Of a stretch of 64,000 bases of DNA, positions 44,701 through 59,100 are shown one piece after another. The first letter of the stretch is position 1; each line of letters starts with the position of its first letter. The notes beneath the pieces are model-generated. The model worked only from the letters and a program-made list of their open reading frames with translations, had not been told where the DNA came from and ran no database searches. The position numbers and the translations under genes are program-made. This DNA comes from Setaria digitata (Eukaryota > Nematoda > Chromadorea > Rhabditida > Setariidae). The stretch covers positions 79,097-143,096 of the forward strand of contig RCAB01000130.1 of the NCBI GenBank assembly GCA_003640385.1, read 5' to 3'.

Positions 44701-45720
44701 ATTTTATCGAGAAGAATTGGATGATATCTTTAATGGTAACAAATAAATCAATTAATCTCTTTAAGTAATTAACAAATTTCTTTGTGAGAAACAGAACCCA
44801 ATCTTTCATAAAATTAATTAACTTTTGAAACTTTTCATCTTCAAAGGAAAAAAATCATCCTACAACTCTTGTTTTTTTTTTTTTTAAACTAGTTTTTATG
44901 TGCAGGAAATAAATTTCTAGTTACACAGCACTTGAATCTTACGTTCAAAAAATTATTTTTGCAATGTTTTCAAACTTGAACTTTTAGATTGAAATTTATA
45001 GTTTTAGTTTTCGAAATATGTAGTAAAACGATACCAACAAACGAAAAAAGCTATTTACTACGTTCTCAACATTTGGCTACCATTTCTAAAACTACACACT
45101 CCTGGACCTCTAATGCATATCGCCGTTCAATATGCTTAAATATTCTAAACTTTTTCCAACTAACTATAGCAATGTTTATTTTTTAAAATTTAATAAATAT
45201 TGATTTTAATCATGATTTAATCTGAAGCCACTAAAGTTGAGAATTTGCAGCTTAAAGAACTAAATATTTTACAGTTCATTTGTATCTAGTGTTAACATAA
45301 GTGATAAAGCTATAAATCCTTTTATAATTTGTATGATACGAATGATTAAGTTACTCTCAGTGATACAAAAATTTCAAATAAGCCGAAAAGACATTTAACG
45401 GATTGATCACGCAGATTAAGAGAAGGATGAGGAAAGGAAGGAAAAGTATTAATTGTAATTAATGACCAATTGATTAAGATTTGTTATGCTTGAGTTATTT
45501 GTAGCTTGGAAAAAAGAAAAAACGGAACAGTTCTCTAAGTATGAAGGACATTTTCCGGAAAAGCAATCATTGCATTAGGAACTAATTAATTCAGTGCATT
45601 TATCGAATACTGAATAATTTAAATAAAATTGTCTCTAATTTAAATGAACTCAAATAAACTTACTTCTACAAATTTCGATCATCTTTCCAAGTACACAAAC
45701 TAAAATATCCAATTTTACCC

Positions 45721-45751
<31 letters not shown>

Positions 45752-48700
45752 CCATTTTTGTGTCCTTTAATAGAACATTACAATCGATGAATTTTGTGAC
45801 TTCATTCCATTCCTGCCAGTAAATTACCAATGAATTTTTGCAGATTCAGAAGTGAATTCGCAGGCAATGATTGAATTTATCTTCCAGCGGGAACTGCCGA
45901 AAAGTAGTAGCGATGATGCTAATGGCTGTTGTGATGATGTTGCTCGAACATCGATCGCCGACTACTCTCGAGCTGATAGCTATGAAAATTTCGACAAAGA
46001 AGAAGGTTGGTGATGATGTCGGAAAAATATCTTCCCTTTCATTTATTTCCTCTTTCCTTCCTTACACTGTTCTTTCTTTGTGTGTACTTTTTTGTTCATT
46101 TTATTCTTTTGTCTATCAGCAACTGATATGATAAAGACATGAAATCAAAAGTACGAACGTTCTCTCACTTCTTTATCACTAATTGATAAAGGCACAAAAT
46201 AACCAGCACCATTTATAATAAGAAATAAAAAAAAAAAAAAACATTGATTCATAAGAAAGACTTTTTATTTTTTTAAATAAAAAAAAGAAACTTTTATTTT
46301 TTCTTACAATTAACAACTTTGTCTTTCTCCTACTTCTATTTATGATGAGAAATTTTTTTTTTCTTTTGAATAATTAATGTTAATTTATCTCTCTAATAGA
46401 AAATCAAAGAATTAACATGTTTAATAATTTCCATCCTCTTAAGCGCATATGTATTGTATATGTTTAACCGATGCTTATTTCCAAATGATATGATAAAAAA
46501 AAAAAATCGAAATGGTTTTGTTTTAAAATCATTTATCACTTAATTTTTCTTTTTTTTTTTTTTTTTTTTTTTTTGGTTCTCAGTTTAGAAAGGTGAAAAT
46601 TTCTTTAAAAATTTTTGCTGTGCTGTTTAATCATTGCCTTCTTTTTTAAATGATATTTTAAAGAAGGCGAATAAAATGAGGCAAAAATAAAATGATTTTA
46701 AAACTAAATTCTGTATCAATTCATTTTCCTCTTTATCCAATCATTATTTCCTTTTTCTTTATCTTATTTTTCATTTTTTTTTTTTTTTTTTTGTATCTAA
46801 AATTTAACATTTAAGATTAAGTGTATTAGAGATTGAACAGATAATGAAAAATATTTAAATTTTTTTTTAGGTTGATAATTTATCTCTTTTTTTTTTCGTT
46901 TCATTTATCGATTCACTTTTTTAAAACAAAAATTAAAGTTTAAAATTTCATGATCTATTAATGCCAAATGTTTTTAAAATTTTTCCAAATGATTGCTTAT
47001 TTTTTAAAGCAAAATTACAACATATTATTGCTATCTGTTTAAATTTTTTATTGAATTGATATTTTATTTTATTTTATTCATTTAATTTGTTTCAGCAAAG
47101 TCAACAACTTGAAACACTGCAATTTATTAATACCATAATTCCATAATAGCAGCTGTAGGTGTAATTCTGGAGCAGTTTTATTTTAATAAATATATTTGCT
47201 TAGCTGCTTGTTAATTAGTTTTTTTTTTTCGACAAGCAAGTACACTAAGACGAAAAATGTCTCATTGTAGAGATAAAAAATAGCGTACAAATTTGAATGT
47301 TTTTGTTTATTCGAAAGTTTTTCTTTTTCTTTTTTTTTTTTTTTTTTCTTCTGCCTATCATAAGTAGATGGTCTTAAGAAGTTTGAAAAGGATTAATATA
47401 TTTATTTCGAAAAAAAAAAAAAAAAAAAAGGAATTTGGATGAAGCAAACAAATGGTTAAATTCAAATAGCTTCAACTTTCACTTCAAATAAACTGAAATT
47501 ATTGCAAAAATATTTCTTTTTTTTTTCTCTCTCTTTTTCTCTCTTCTCTCTCTTCAACTTTTTAAATATAAACTTAAAAGTTGAGAAAAAGTTTAACCAT
47601 AAAAATAGGAAGAGAAATTTTTAATCTTTTGGCATTACTTAAGAAAAATAAAATGCAGACTTGGTTTGAATAATTTTTTTCTCGTCTTCACTTTTTCTTC
47701 CTAGGTAGCTAAAATAATCTAAGCTTTAAAAGTGCCATAGCATTCAATTTGATTAACATCTGTCCTCTCTTTCCCTTTCTCTCTCTTTCTCTTTCTCGTT
47801 TAATCTTTCTCTTCCAACTAGCAAAATTTATTTTTGGCATTTTCAAATTTCATTTCAATTTTGCTAGAAGGAAGCAATGTTCGACAAAGTAACTAAAGCG
47901 TTCATTTCACCTTATGATGAGAGCAATTTCAATCTTTTTTTTTTTTTTTGCGAAGAAAATTTTAAAAACATTTCTGAACAAAGTTTCGTTGATTAAAAAT
48001 TCCTGCCAATTCTCTGTTTTCTTGAAATATTCCTTAAATTTGTTACGTTTCGAACTCTTTTTTTTTATTGCATTTCAAAAAATCTTACTGCAGCATAGTA
48101 GAAAATTGATTGATTCAATAACTTATGCAGTAAGTATGAAGCTTAAATTATGATAAGTAATTATGACAAGATCGAAAAATAGTCACTTATGTAATTTGCG
48201 GAAAGATTCACAAGGATTAATATTTCTGAATTAATCGGATTTTCAGAATCTTTCAAAACAAATAATTAAGCTTAGGATTTAAAAGTATTAATGATTCAAT
48301 CCATAATTAGCCAACTATTAATTAATCACTTAGATGGCAAACTTGATGGTAAATTACTATTGAATGTACAATGTTTTTCTTTGCAAATGTAATTCAGTCA
48401 AGTAGGAAAAAAAATTGATTAGTGTGTATAATTTAGCTGAAGATAAATAATTTAAATATGCATATTTAATTGAACCGGAAATGAGAGAACATGTGAATTC
48501 TAGATATTGTTTTTTTTTTTTTTTTTTGAAATGTTACAAATTCACAAAAGTCTAATTTGGCCGAAAGTTTTTGATTTGCTTTTTTTTTTTTTTTTTTTTC
48601 TGACATATATTTTGAGGAAGATTTTAAAGAGAATACTAAATATACTTCCAAATATATTGTTAAATAATATTACTACTTTCGCCTTCTGATACAACGAAAT

Positions 48701-51700
48701 GCCATGCGTTTTACAAAACGCAACTCCCAATTTTTTTTTTAATTTTCTGCATTATAGTCTAAAAATTTTAATGAGAAATTTTCTGCGAGATAGATTTTGC
48801 CTAAGAATTTTTATTTTCTGTTGAAATTTAATGATAATTGGTTTATTTGTTCAGTTAATTAATGACTGTCACTTAAACTTTCAATTTATTTTCCCTCTTC
48901 TCTGTCTTCTTCCTCTCTCTCTCCTTCTTTTCCTGTTAAGTATGACAATTATGGATTTTTAAATATTTCATTGGTGATTGATTTCACGGCATTTAAGATG
49001 TGAAGAAAATTGAAAATCTGTAATTGAAATTATTTCAATCAGTTTTTTTTTTTTTTGTTTTTTGCGATTCATTTGATAAGTGATAAGTGAAATGAAGTGA
49101 CTAATTAATATCTCATTTCACATTGATAGCAAATTTTTTTTAAGTTTTCGATTCTTCTCGAATTCAATGCATTTCATATTGTTTCACTTTTGAAGATTTC
49201 AATTGATTAATGAAATTTCGCTTACAAAATGTTGAGGTTTTTTTTCGTTATATGTAAACAAGAATTTCTGTACAATTGATGAACTATCAGTGAGAGAGAA
49301 AGTGTGAACTGATTGAATTTGTTTATAGCAAAAGTATGCTCTGAATAAGTTCCACTCGTGCACTCATTGTTATTAAATTTCATAACAAATTGGGTTAGCT
49401 GAGAGAGCTAAAAGTATGCTGATCCAGGCCTCTGTAATGATTGATCTAAGATATTTTTGATGACATTTATCAATCTCGAAATGTGATGCAGGAAAATTGA
49501 AAGTTATACCACCTGAAATGCGTTTTTGAATAAACGTATTGTTGTTTCTAATCATTGAAATTTAGAAATTGGAATAAAATTTGAAATAGATAACAGTTGA
49601 AAAATTAAATTTCAATGTTTTATTACAGATCGAAGTGAGCTGAACGCAGTAGATGAAGTGAATAATACAGAATATGTTGAAAGTCATCGACCAACAGATA
49701 GTACGGATTCTGGTTTAGGCTCTGATTCAGCAAATACCAGCAAGGTATGAATTCAAGATTTCCTATTTCAAATTGATACTTCTCAAAAAAAAAAAAAAAA
49801 ACCTTTTTTTGTACGGAACTAATCAAGAAAGAAGGACAGACTTCTTAATTCGAATTAAATTCAATTTTGTTCATCATTTTTTAATTTATATTATAAATTA
49901 AATGAATGATGAGAAGGGTCAGTGGATATCAAGATATGATAAGTTGATAGCAGGTAGATAGTTCACTTGTATCAAGATATGATAAAATGATAGCTAGATA
50001 TAATAATCGTTTTACCTAAGTGCCGATGAATCATCCGAGTAGCACCTGATATTGATGGTAAAATGTTGACATTACAAATGTTTTCTTTCAAATATTTAGC
50101 CTTTGCTTGGTAACATTTATTTCTGTGAGGAAAAGTGAACCATTAAGTTCTCTTGCAAGTAGTATGTCTAAAATAATACTAATTGTTAATTAATATGAAT
50201 TAAGGATAAAACTAACAATTGGGCGAATGAGTTTTTTGATTATTACATTAATTATAATGCAACTAGATTTCGTAAGCCTTTTTTTCTAACTGATTGCATA
50301 GAATTTCTTTTAAAAAAAAGAAGTTATTTATTTAATGAAATTAAAGGATATTTTGTAGAGAGAAAAAAAAAAAAAAAGAACAAATTTATAGTTTAATGAT
50401 ATTAAAATGCATTACTTTAATTTGTTATTTTTACACTTTTTTTTTTTCTCTCTCTCGAACTACGGTTAAAAATGATGCATTTTTCCTATCCTGAAGAAAG
50501 TTTTTATTATTCTAAGAACAAAGGAAAAAAAAAGATATTTATTTCTTTAGTTTTCCAAAAGGAGCAGCAGTATGGCAGTGAAAAGTTAATTTCCCTTCCT
50601 GTTTGTTTAAAATTTAATTATATCATATTATATTGACACTAAAGTCTTTAATTATTCTTAATTTCATGCACATAGTAGCTGCTGTACTATTTTATAGTAT
50701 CTATGGAAAATCGCATAAATTTAAAACTTAATAAAACCAATTACTCAACATAAATACAGTTGCCTATACTTTACTGCCAATTTCTGATTCTGGTTGATAC
50801 GGTAGTGCTTATCGTATCGTTATATCTTATCAATTCTCTCTATATTTTACACAAANGAATACAGTTGCCTATACTCTACTGCCAATTTCTGATTCTGGTT
50901 GATACTGTAGTGCTTATCGTATCGTTATATCTTATCAATTCTCTCTATATTTTACACAAAGGTTAATTTCGTTTCTTACTTCAAAACAACTAGCATTTCC
51001 CTGATAGATTCATCATTTTCTCGGAAAATGTTAATTTCTCTGCGGGATTGATACGGTATTACCTGTACTTCTACCATGTCGGTATACTGTACCATTTTTG
51101 TTATACCACTCTTTCTATATTTTAAATAAGATGCACCGTTTACTGCAACATGAGCAGTTTTTCTTGAGATATTCATTGAAATTCATTTGCAAACTATATT
51201 GTTGGGGATATACTGTATTTTATACTCTATCGCCATATCGTTACATTTTTCTTATTACGATCTTTTTGTACTTTATACTACGTAAGACTAATCTCTCCGT
51301 TGTTATCACAATTAGAGTGCTAACAGTTTTCAATATTTGGAATTTTTAAAATTAATTTTTTGGTTCTCTAAAACCTTAACAAAGAATTATTCTTTTTCTA
51401 AACTTAAAATTTTTGTCGCATCGTTTGACCAAAAATAATTCTGCCATTCACTTATTCAGACCATTAAATGTCTGTTCATTATTACTCTTCGCTGTGAATT
51501 TTACTCTTCATATTAATTTTTAACTTAAAATTATTTTGCAAGAAAAAGTATAATTGAAAGTCTAAAAACTATTCATTTAATTCATTTAGATTTAGTTCTT
51601 TTATTCAATTACTTTTCACTCATTTCTTTGTTTGCTTTAATTTGAAAATCTGAAAATGAGATAAACATTGCGCGAAATATTCAAGAAATTGAATGGAAAA

Positions 51701-54700
51701 CTTAATTTAAAATGAAGTAGTATCATCTTTCGTTTTCTTTTTATAACATCTGATGTGGTGAGCATATCGAATAAAATTATGTAATTTGAGCCATTTGAAG
51801 ATATTTGTTGATAAAATTTAGGCACGAAGACAATCCGAAGACGATAAAAATTTCGATATTTTAATATTAATTTGATGCTTCCTTCTGAATGATTAATTAA
51901 AACTATCATTATCATTATTATCATCATTCTCTTTTGATTTATTCGCACATTTTTCTTTTTTTATGACTCTTCATTCTATTCTATGCAAACATAAGTATTT
52001 CTCGTTTTCTTTTTTAACTGCGAAAAAGTTGTGCTAACATTTGCAATCGCTACTACCACGACGACTACTACTACTACTACTACTGCAACCACTACTACCA
52101 CCACCTGAATATAACGTCGTCGTTTTTGTTTGAATACTTCCTAATACTCGAAATACAGTAATTACCATTACTACCAGTTATTGTCTTCTTTTTCGTATTA
52201 TCACTACTGTAACATCTCCTACCAGTAATGCAGAAATTTCTCATTCTAATGCTACTAACATTAGCGAGAAATGTTGGCATGGTCGATAAAGCATTGAATT
52301 ACAATATTACTACCGTTCTGTCATCATCTCATTACATTCATATTTGAATACGATACTGCTACCGTTCTATCAGCGTCACCAGCACATTTGTCTACATTTG
52401 ATTACGATATTGTTACTGCCCTATTATCACTATATCTGAATTAAATTGTAATACTGCTACCATGATCATTGTCATTATCATTACATTCACGTTAATCTAT
52501 CATTAACGCATGAAATTTTAATCCTCATCAATTTTTTTTTTTTTTTTTTGAATTTAACGCTGATCTCTATCGTTCGATTCAATTCGTATTCGTGCTTTTG
52601 CATTCCTATTTCTCTTTCTTCTTTTTTCGATATGATGATTATCGCAGAAGAACGATGATGATTTGTTGTATTTCTTCATCAGTTAGTTTTCTTTCCTTTT
52701 TTTTTTTTTACAATTTGGAAATTTAAATTTTTAAAAAGCTCAAGAAAGATGGGAAATTATTAAATGTAAAGAAAAGTACGAGAAATGGATGTGAAAGGCA
52801 AATTTTTGCACGGCTTCGAAAAAAGATATCAAATATTGTATAATAAATTTTCTGGAAAAAAATTTTAATGCAAAATTGAAATGAAAATCAAAAATTTCAA
52901 AACCTCTTAGAACTGACTCCTTCTTTTTTTCGTTTTTTTTTTCTTTTTTTTTTAGAATAAATTAAATATGCATCCCTTTTGCCCTTTAAATAGTGAAGCG
53001 AAATTTTTGAATTTACTAAATGGAGAAAAAGAATTATAAATGGAAATTTCCAATCCTCGAAATTCGCTTAACATTTTTTATTTCTGCTCTTCCTTTTTCG
53101 AACGAAAAGAATTCATAATTCATTATTCTTCATAATTATATTAATTACTAGATTTAATTACCTCCTTGTCCACATTTTGTATTATATTTATAACGCGAAA
53201 TTTTTTTTTTAATATGTATGGTATATATTTAAATATTTGCGGTTCTTTCTTTCTTTCTTTTTTCCTTTCCTTTTCTTTTTTTTTTTAGTGTGCTATTTCA
53301 TCACTAAACTTTTGATGGAAACAAAGAAATGAGGAAAAAAAAAAAGAACTTTAGATTACTTCCGGATACTATAACCATTCAATTTTTGTAGCGTAATAAT
53401 GTCAATGATAAGAATGATAAGAGGAGTTAAGGGATAGGAACTCTCTTATTTAATTTGTAGGATTGTAAATGAAATTTTAATTATGCATTTTCAAAATTAT
53501 CATCCTTTTTTTTTTTTTTTTTTCTCGCCTGATATGAGAATTCTGGTTATTCTGATATACGGCTGAAAATGGTTCCTACTAAGAATTTCTTGAACGTCAG
53601 ATTAATGATGTAAATCGTTTAGCGAATATTTACTTTTTTTTTTGCTGTCTATTTGATGTTAGTGGCTTGGACTGCTTGTTCATAAATGATGAAAAAATAC
53701 TTTAAGAACTTTTCTACGTCATAGTTTAGTCAGTACTTGTCCTTTCTGACGTGAGATATTAGTTCTTGAATTAGAATAAATTGTAGAGTATTGATTGAAA
53801 ATTGTTAGCAAAAATTTTATGTTCATTTTCAACTTTTCCATAGCGATGATTGCTGTTGTAACTTTTATTTCTGTTGATGATAAGGTCAATGATAAATCTA
53901 TCATCATGTCATTAACATTCCGGTAGATTGATTCTTTCCAGCTGATTGGCAATACACCAATTTGATGATTAGGTTGAAGGTTAATGGTTCTTTTTCGTTC
54001 ATTTAAAGCAAAGAGAAAGAGAAAAAGTCGGAAAAAAACGTCTAGACTTTGTTACAAAAAAGGTACACATACTAATTAAAGTTTAAATCATTAAGTTGCC
54101 AAGTTTTTTTTTTTTTCTTTCCTCCTACACAATAGTATTTCATCAAAGTGTTTTTCATTCTCTTTCCCATCCAATCCTATGCTCTCCTGTACTATTTTGT
54201 TTATTCATTTAACCATCTGGCATCTCAATAATTCATCCGTCAGTTGCTGTTTTGCCTAGGCCAATTCCTTTTATTCTGACATCAACAGCAACTTTTCACT
54301 TCCTATCTTCACTTTTAGAAAATTATATTTTCATAAACGTTGACATACGTACACCTACACGTGCATACACGTCAATTTACATGTGCGTGCACACTCGCAT
54401 ACTCATACGTCTATAAACACGTGCAGGCGTACTCATACTCGCATAGTCTACGCACATACACACTTGAATGCCCACTGGTATGCACGCATTCTCGAGTACA
54501 CGCATTTTCACTCCACACACGCACGCCTACATGCACGTGTATAGATCTCCACGTGCCCATGAACACCTACGCGCGTAATTATGGACATGTTATAATTTTT
54601 GGAAACTTTCGTCTCGATCGACACGTACATGTCAGCGAATAGTTGTGTTGTTGTATCATATAATCAATAGTTTTTCATGTTTATTATCACTTTTAGTACT

Positions 54701-55467
54701 GATGATAAGTTCTGGTTGATAAGAGCAGTTTTAATTATGATAATTTTTGCTAGGCATATCTCCTCATCCACTGAGTATAGTTCAAAGTTATTATCCCTAA
54801 ATCTCTAAAACAGGAAAATGAATGAATAACGATGACGGGGAGGCCTTTCATCCATCTATGATTATTCACCGCCATTTTCAACGAGTAAGTACTGCTTGGC
54901 CACTTATTATATCTACCTCGTCTTTTTTCTGGCCTAGTAGTCATTTGTTGCTATGCTTTGCTCATAGATAAGATTAATTACAGAGATGCCGACTGCTAAT
55001 TTCAATCTTCTCAAAAATGTTCCAAAAATTTTATTAAAATCTAGAGCTTATTTCATTCATTTCTTCCAAAAATAGTTTTTTAACTTTAGAATGAGCTTGG
55101 CATAAAGAAAAAGGAAAGGAAAAATTGCAAAAAAAAAAAAAAAAAAATATCTGTTTGAGGAGCAATTTATCAATCTTCGATATGGCTTGCATTTTTCAAA
55201 GGCTCATTTTGGCATTATTTTGGTTAAATCCAAAATCGTTTTATATGCGAATCTTTTTCTTATATTCCTGTTCTGTTCTGAACGTTTTTTTTTTTTTTTT
55301 ATATAGTAAATTCAAAAGAATTTCCAAGGAATTTGTAAATTAAAATTGGCTATTTCAATTCTTTCCAACTTGTTTTTATTTGCCAAACAAATCCTGACAA
55401 AGTGAAGAAAAAGTTACCATTTTAAATTTCATTTTCCGCTTTCCATCAATACCACCAATCGTTTAAG

Positions 55468-55509
<42 letters not shown>

Positions 55510-56124
55510 GAACTAATTTAAGTTTATAAATGGTAAATCCAACCTATAAAAATTTGTATTTTATGATTATCGTTTTCTTTTTATGCTGTTAGAGGCTTCA
55601 TGAGAGTGATTCAGTCTGTTACAGCTTTTATCAGTTTTGCAACTTATTCGCTCTAAACTGACCACTGACCGCAGATGACCACTCATTAATGTATTTAACT
55701 TAATTGCAAATTAAATGTCTGCATGGTATTGGAGAGGAAAAGTGTGAAAAGAAGAGACAGTAGTGAGTTAAGTAACACTCAAATATAACTGAGTTAATTA
55801 TTAATGTGAAAAAAAGATCCATCTGAAAACAGGAGCCAGATCCATTTGCTGCTTCCGAATCATTCAATTTTTTTAACAGAATATTGAAATAAAGAATAAA
55901 TTAATTGGTTTTAGGAAAAAAGTGGCATGCCACCTTTGCCACCACCGAAACCTCGCACCAATTTCGAAGCAAAAATGAATGCTGCTACTGCTGATCATTA
56001 CTCTGAGCAAACAAGGTAAACTTCATTTTATTCTTTCTTTCTACAGTAGTCACAATTTGTTATTTTGCAACAGTATTAAGAAAACGTCATGTGGTGGTGT
56101 ACGGTGCTCTGGAATAATTTATTA

Positions 56125-56161
<37 letters not shown>

Positions 56162-59100
56162 TAAACTTAAGTTTGCGAAATAATTAGTGTTTCTAATGGA
56201 GTTTCATTTCTTAGCATATTCAGTACTGAAAATTTTCATATTACAAAAGCTTTTCCATTGTCTTACTAAAAGTGTAGAAATGACTTTTTAATTTTAACTA
56301 ATTACTAGACCTTTTTAATTAAAGCATAAAAAAAGCTAACTAAGTAACATTTCTTTCACGTTCTAAGCTAAATAAGATATAGATTGGTATGAATGTTCAG
56401 TTCATTCCTCATTACAATATCACGAATAAAGGATGAATTGATCCTTTTGCAAAAAGTAATTCCTAGAATACGCTAATTATTTGAACTCTTTTGTTTTAAC
56501 AATCAGTTTCGAAATTTGCATAATTTGAAAAGATCTGAAATATTTGAGCGAATAGAACAGTCGACTTAAATTTAATACATAAGTTCGATTTAGAGGGAGC
56601 GATCAGGTGATAACTCGAGCTCATTCAGCTCTTCCAGCTTCTGTACGGCCTAATCCGACTATACGCCCTTCAAGTCCTACTGAGGAACGTATCGCAACAC
56701 CACGAGCTATTGAACCTGATCTGGTCGCAAAAGATAGGTAACTGATATAATTAATTAACTCCCTTCCCTTGAAAGTTATAACATTGATCCAGAACAACTA
56801 ATTATTCAAATTCAAATTTACTCACATCGAAAAAGGAAAAACAAATAACAGTGAATTCATCATCTAACATGATAAAGTACCATAATTGTTAAAAAAAAAA
56901 AAAAAAAAAAAAACACAGGCTAAAAATAAAGAAAAAAAACTAATATTCCATTCAATTATTGTTATTCTTTATTTTATCACTGAAAATTTCACTCCAGTAG
57001 CTATTAATCAGCGGAGCATAATTAATCTGTAGTTATTCACTAAAAAATTTAATTTCTGGATCGGTCATTTCATATGCATAAATTAACCGCTGGAAATTAT
57101 TTCCTACCCCAGAATTACTCAGTAGTATGCGCAACTAATATGGTGTGTTTAATTTCCATATCGATCATTGAATACTGATTTTCGATTCTCTGATTATCCC
57201 GAACCATTTTCGGTGCTGTCCGTAGCATCTAATTTGATGGAATCAATAAAACTTTCTGCATTGGATTTGTTGTATAATTTCATTGCCATCAATTGTTTAG
57301 CATTTTGTCTCTTAATTAAATATTCATTTATCTTTCACTCATTAAATATCCACTTGGCCTAATTTTAACGCTGATATAACGATATTATTGATAATGGATA
57401 CTGATAAATAAAGTTAGTATTGGAAACGAATGTGAAGTGAGAAAAATCTTATAAATTCAATGAAGATAGGCAGCAAAATAATTTCTATTCTTCAATTTAA
57501 GATTTTTTTTTCTGTTCCTGAAAGAAAATTTGTCGTCTCCTTCCTTTGTTCCTGAATTTTCTACAGGGACAATATCCGAGAAGCATATGGTATAATGATA
57601 GAAAATGCAGTAAACTTAGCAACAATATGTAAATTTTATCAAGTAAATGCGAAATCAAACTTTTGTTGTTTTTTTTTTTTTAAATAAAATTTAATTTTTA
57701 ACTAATTTTTCTCTTAGGTATGACCCAGCTAGTAAATGCTTTTCCTATGTGCCAGCACGTGCTCTTAGTGAACATTTTACGGCGCCACGGAAACCACAGC
57801 GTGTTAAAATGGAAGAAACGGCTTCAGAATCATTAGACGCTCAACCGTCAGCTTCTGAAATTGCCCTAGTGCCAGTGATATCAACCGATTTACAACGGCT
57901 ACCTGAAACACCAAAATGGGAGGATGATATTGAAAAGGTTGCCCAGTTTGAACTATTTATGAATTAATTAATGCGCTTCAAAAAACACTGATGACCTTCG
58001 ACCTAAAGCGGTTTTTGAGCCCGTTCTTAATTATTCGAGTTCAAATTCAAGCAAATATTGGTGAGCCTTCGTCTAAAATTACGTTTTTTTTTTTTTTTTT
58101 TTTTGTATTTTTTGATTTTCTTTTACTCTTTGTAAATGAATTAATCAAGTGTTATGAAATGTTTTACTGAAAAAAAATCTCTCAAAAAAAACTTGAAAAT
58201 TTTCCAACTAGTGAGATTTCGAATAAAATCTAATTTAAATAATTTCAACAACCATTATTGATATGACGAGATCCGGAAGGAATTTTTTTCGCTAAAAAAA
58301 AAATTTGCATCATAAAAGTTATTTTATGAACAGCATTGTTTTTTTTTTTTTTTTTAAATAAAAAAGAAAATTGCTTTTGATAAAAATTGTTAAAAATATT
58401 TCAAAAATTTCTGTTCCATTTCTCAATTCTCTATGGAGTTTGTATTCTGCAAGTTACAAAAAGTAAAGTACAAATAGTCTCGAGGGGCAATTTTTTAAGG
58501 AAGAAAAAAAAAAAGACAGAAGAAACTTGTCTAATAGGAACTTCTTGAAAATTAGTTGTGAAATTTGATGAAAGATGGAATGAGGAAGAAAGTAGTGTCT
58601 TTAGACTAAAGTCAGAGGAAGAAAGTGTCTTTAGACTAAAGTCAGACACTATTGTTAGTACTTTTTAAACGTTATACAATTTCCTTCATATTACTTTTCT
58701 TCCCGAATTTCCCTCTTCCTTTTGCTTTTCTTTTTTTTTTTTTTTCTTTTCTTTTTGCAAATTATTCAGAAATTTACTCAGTTCTAATGTGCTATTAATA
58801 ATTTAGTAGTATATACTTTCTTTCCACTTACTCTCCGAGCTATTATTAATTCGAGCTCACTAATAAGTGACTTTCCCAGCTTTCTCGGATTGTCCATTTT
58901 CTTTAGTTCTTCTTTTCATAAATCCTTTTAAAATTAGTGTACCTTTCTACTAATTAATAATATGAATGAAATTGTATGAATCGAATTTTCTTCTTTTTAG
59001 CCTCATTCAAATATTTTAATTAAAAGCATCGAAAATGGATGATTTCTTTTTTTTTTTTTTGATTCAAAAATCTATCTACTTGAAAAATCAGTTCTTTTGA

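Larger units (their letters stand above)
49745..55914 (+). other. Tensin intron with several repeat zones
   Basis: A 6.2-kb intron. It contains the N join at 50856 and diverged tandem repeats to about 51290, a TAC-rich stretch at 52049-52107 with degenerate repeats to about 52500, and a GC-richer CACGTG/ACGC-rich block at 54336-54580. No exon is supported; the open frames across these zones follow the repeats. Confidence 0.6.

Noticed and set aside
54340..54642. 100-codon His/Thr/Cys-rich ORF over the CACGTG block
   Set aside because: The frame follows a degenerate repeat, has no splice context and resembles no protein family.
57938..57967. Read-through of the tensin exon ending at 57937 to a stop (VAQFELFMN)
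   Set aside because: The GAAAAG|GTTGCC donor keeps phase 0 with the next exon at 59221, so the read-through is taken as intron; a minor short isoform cannot be excluded.
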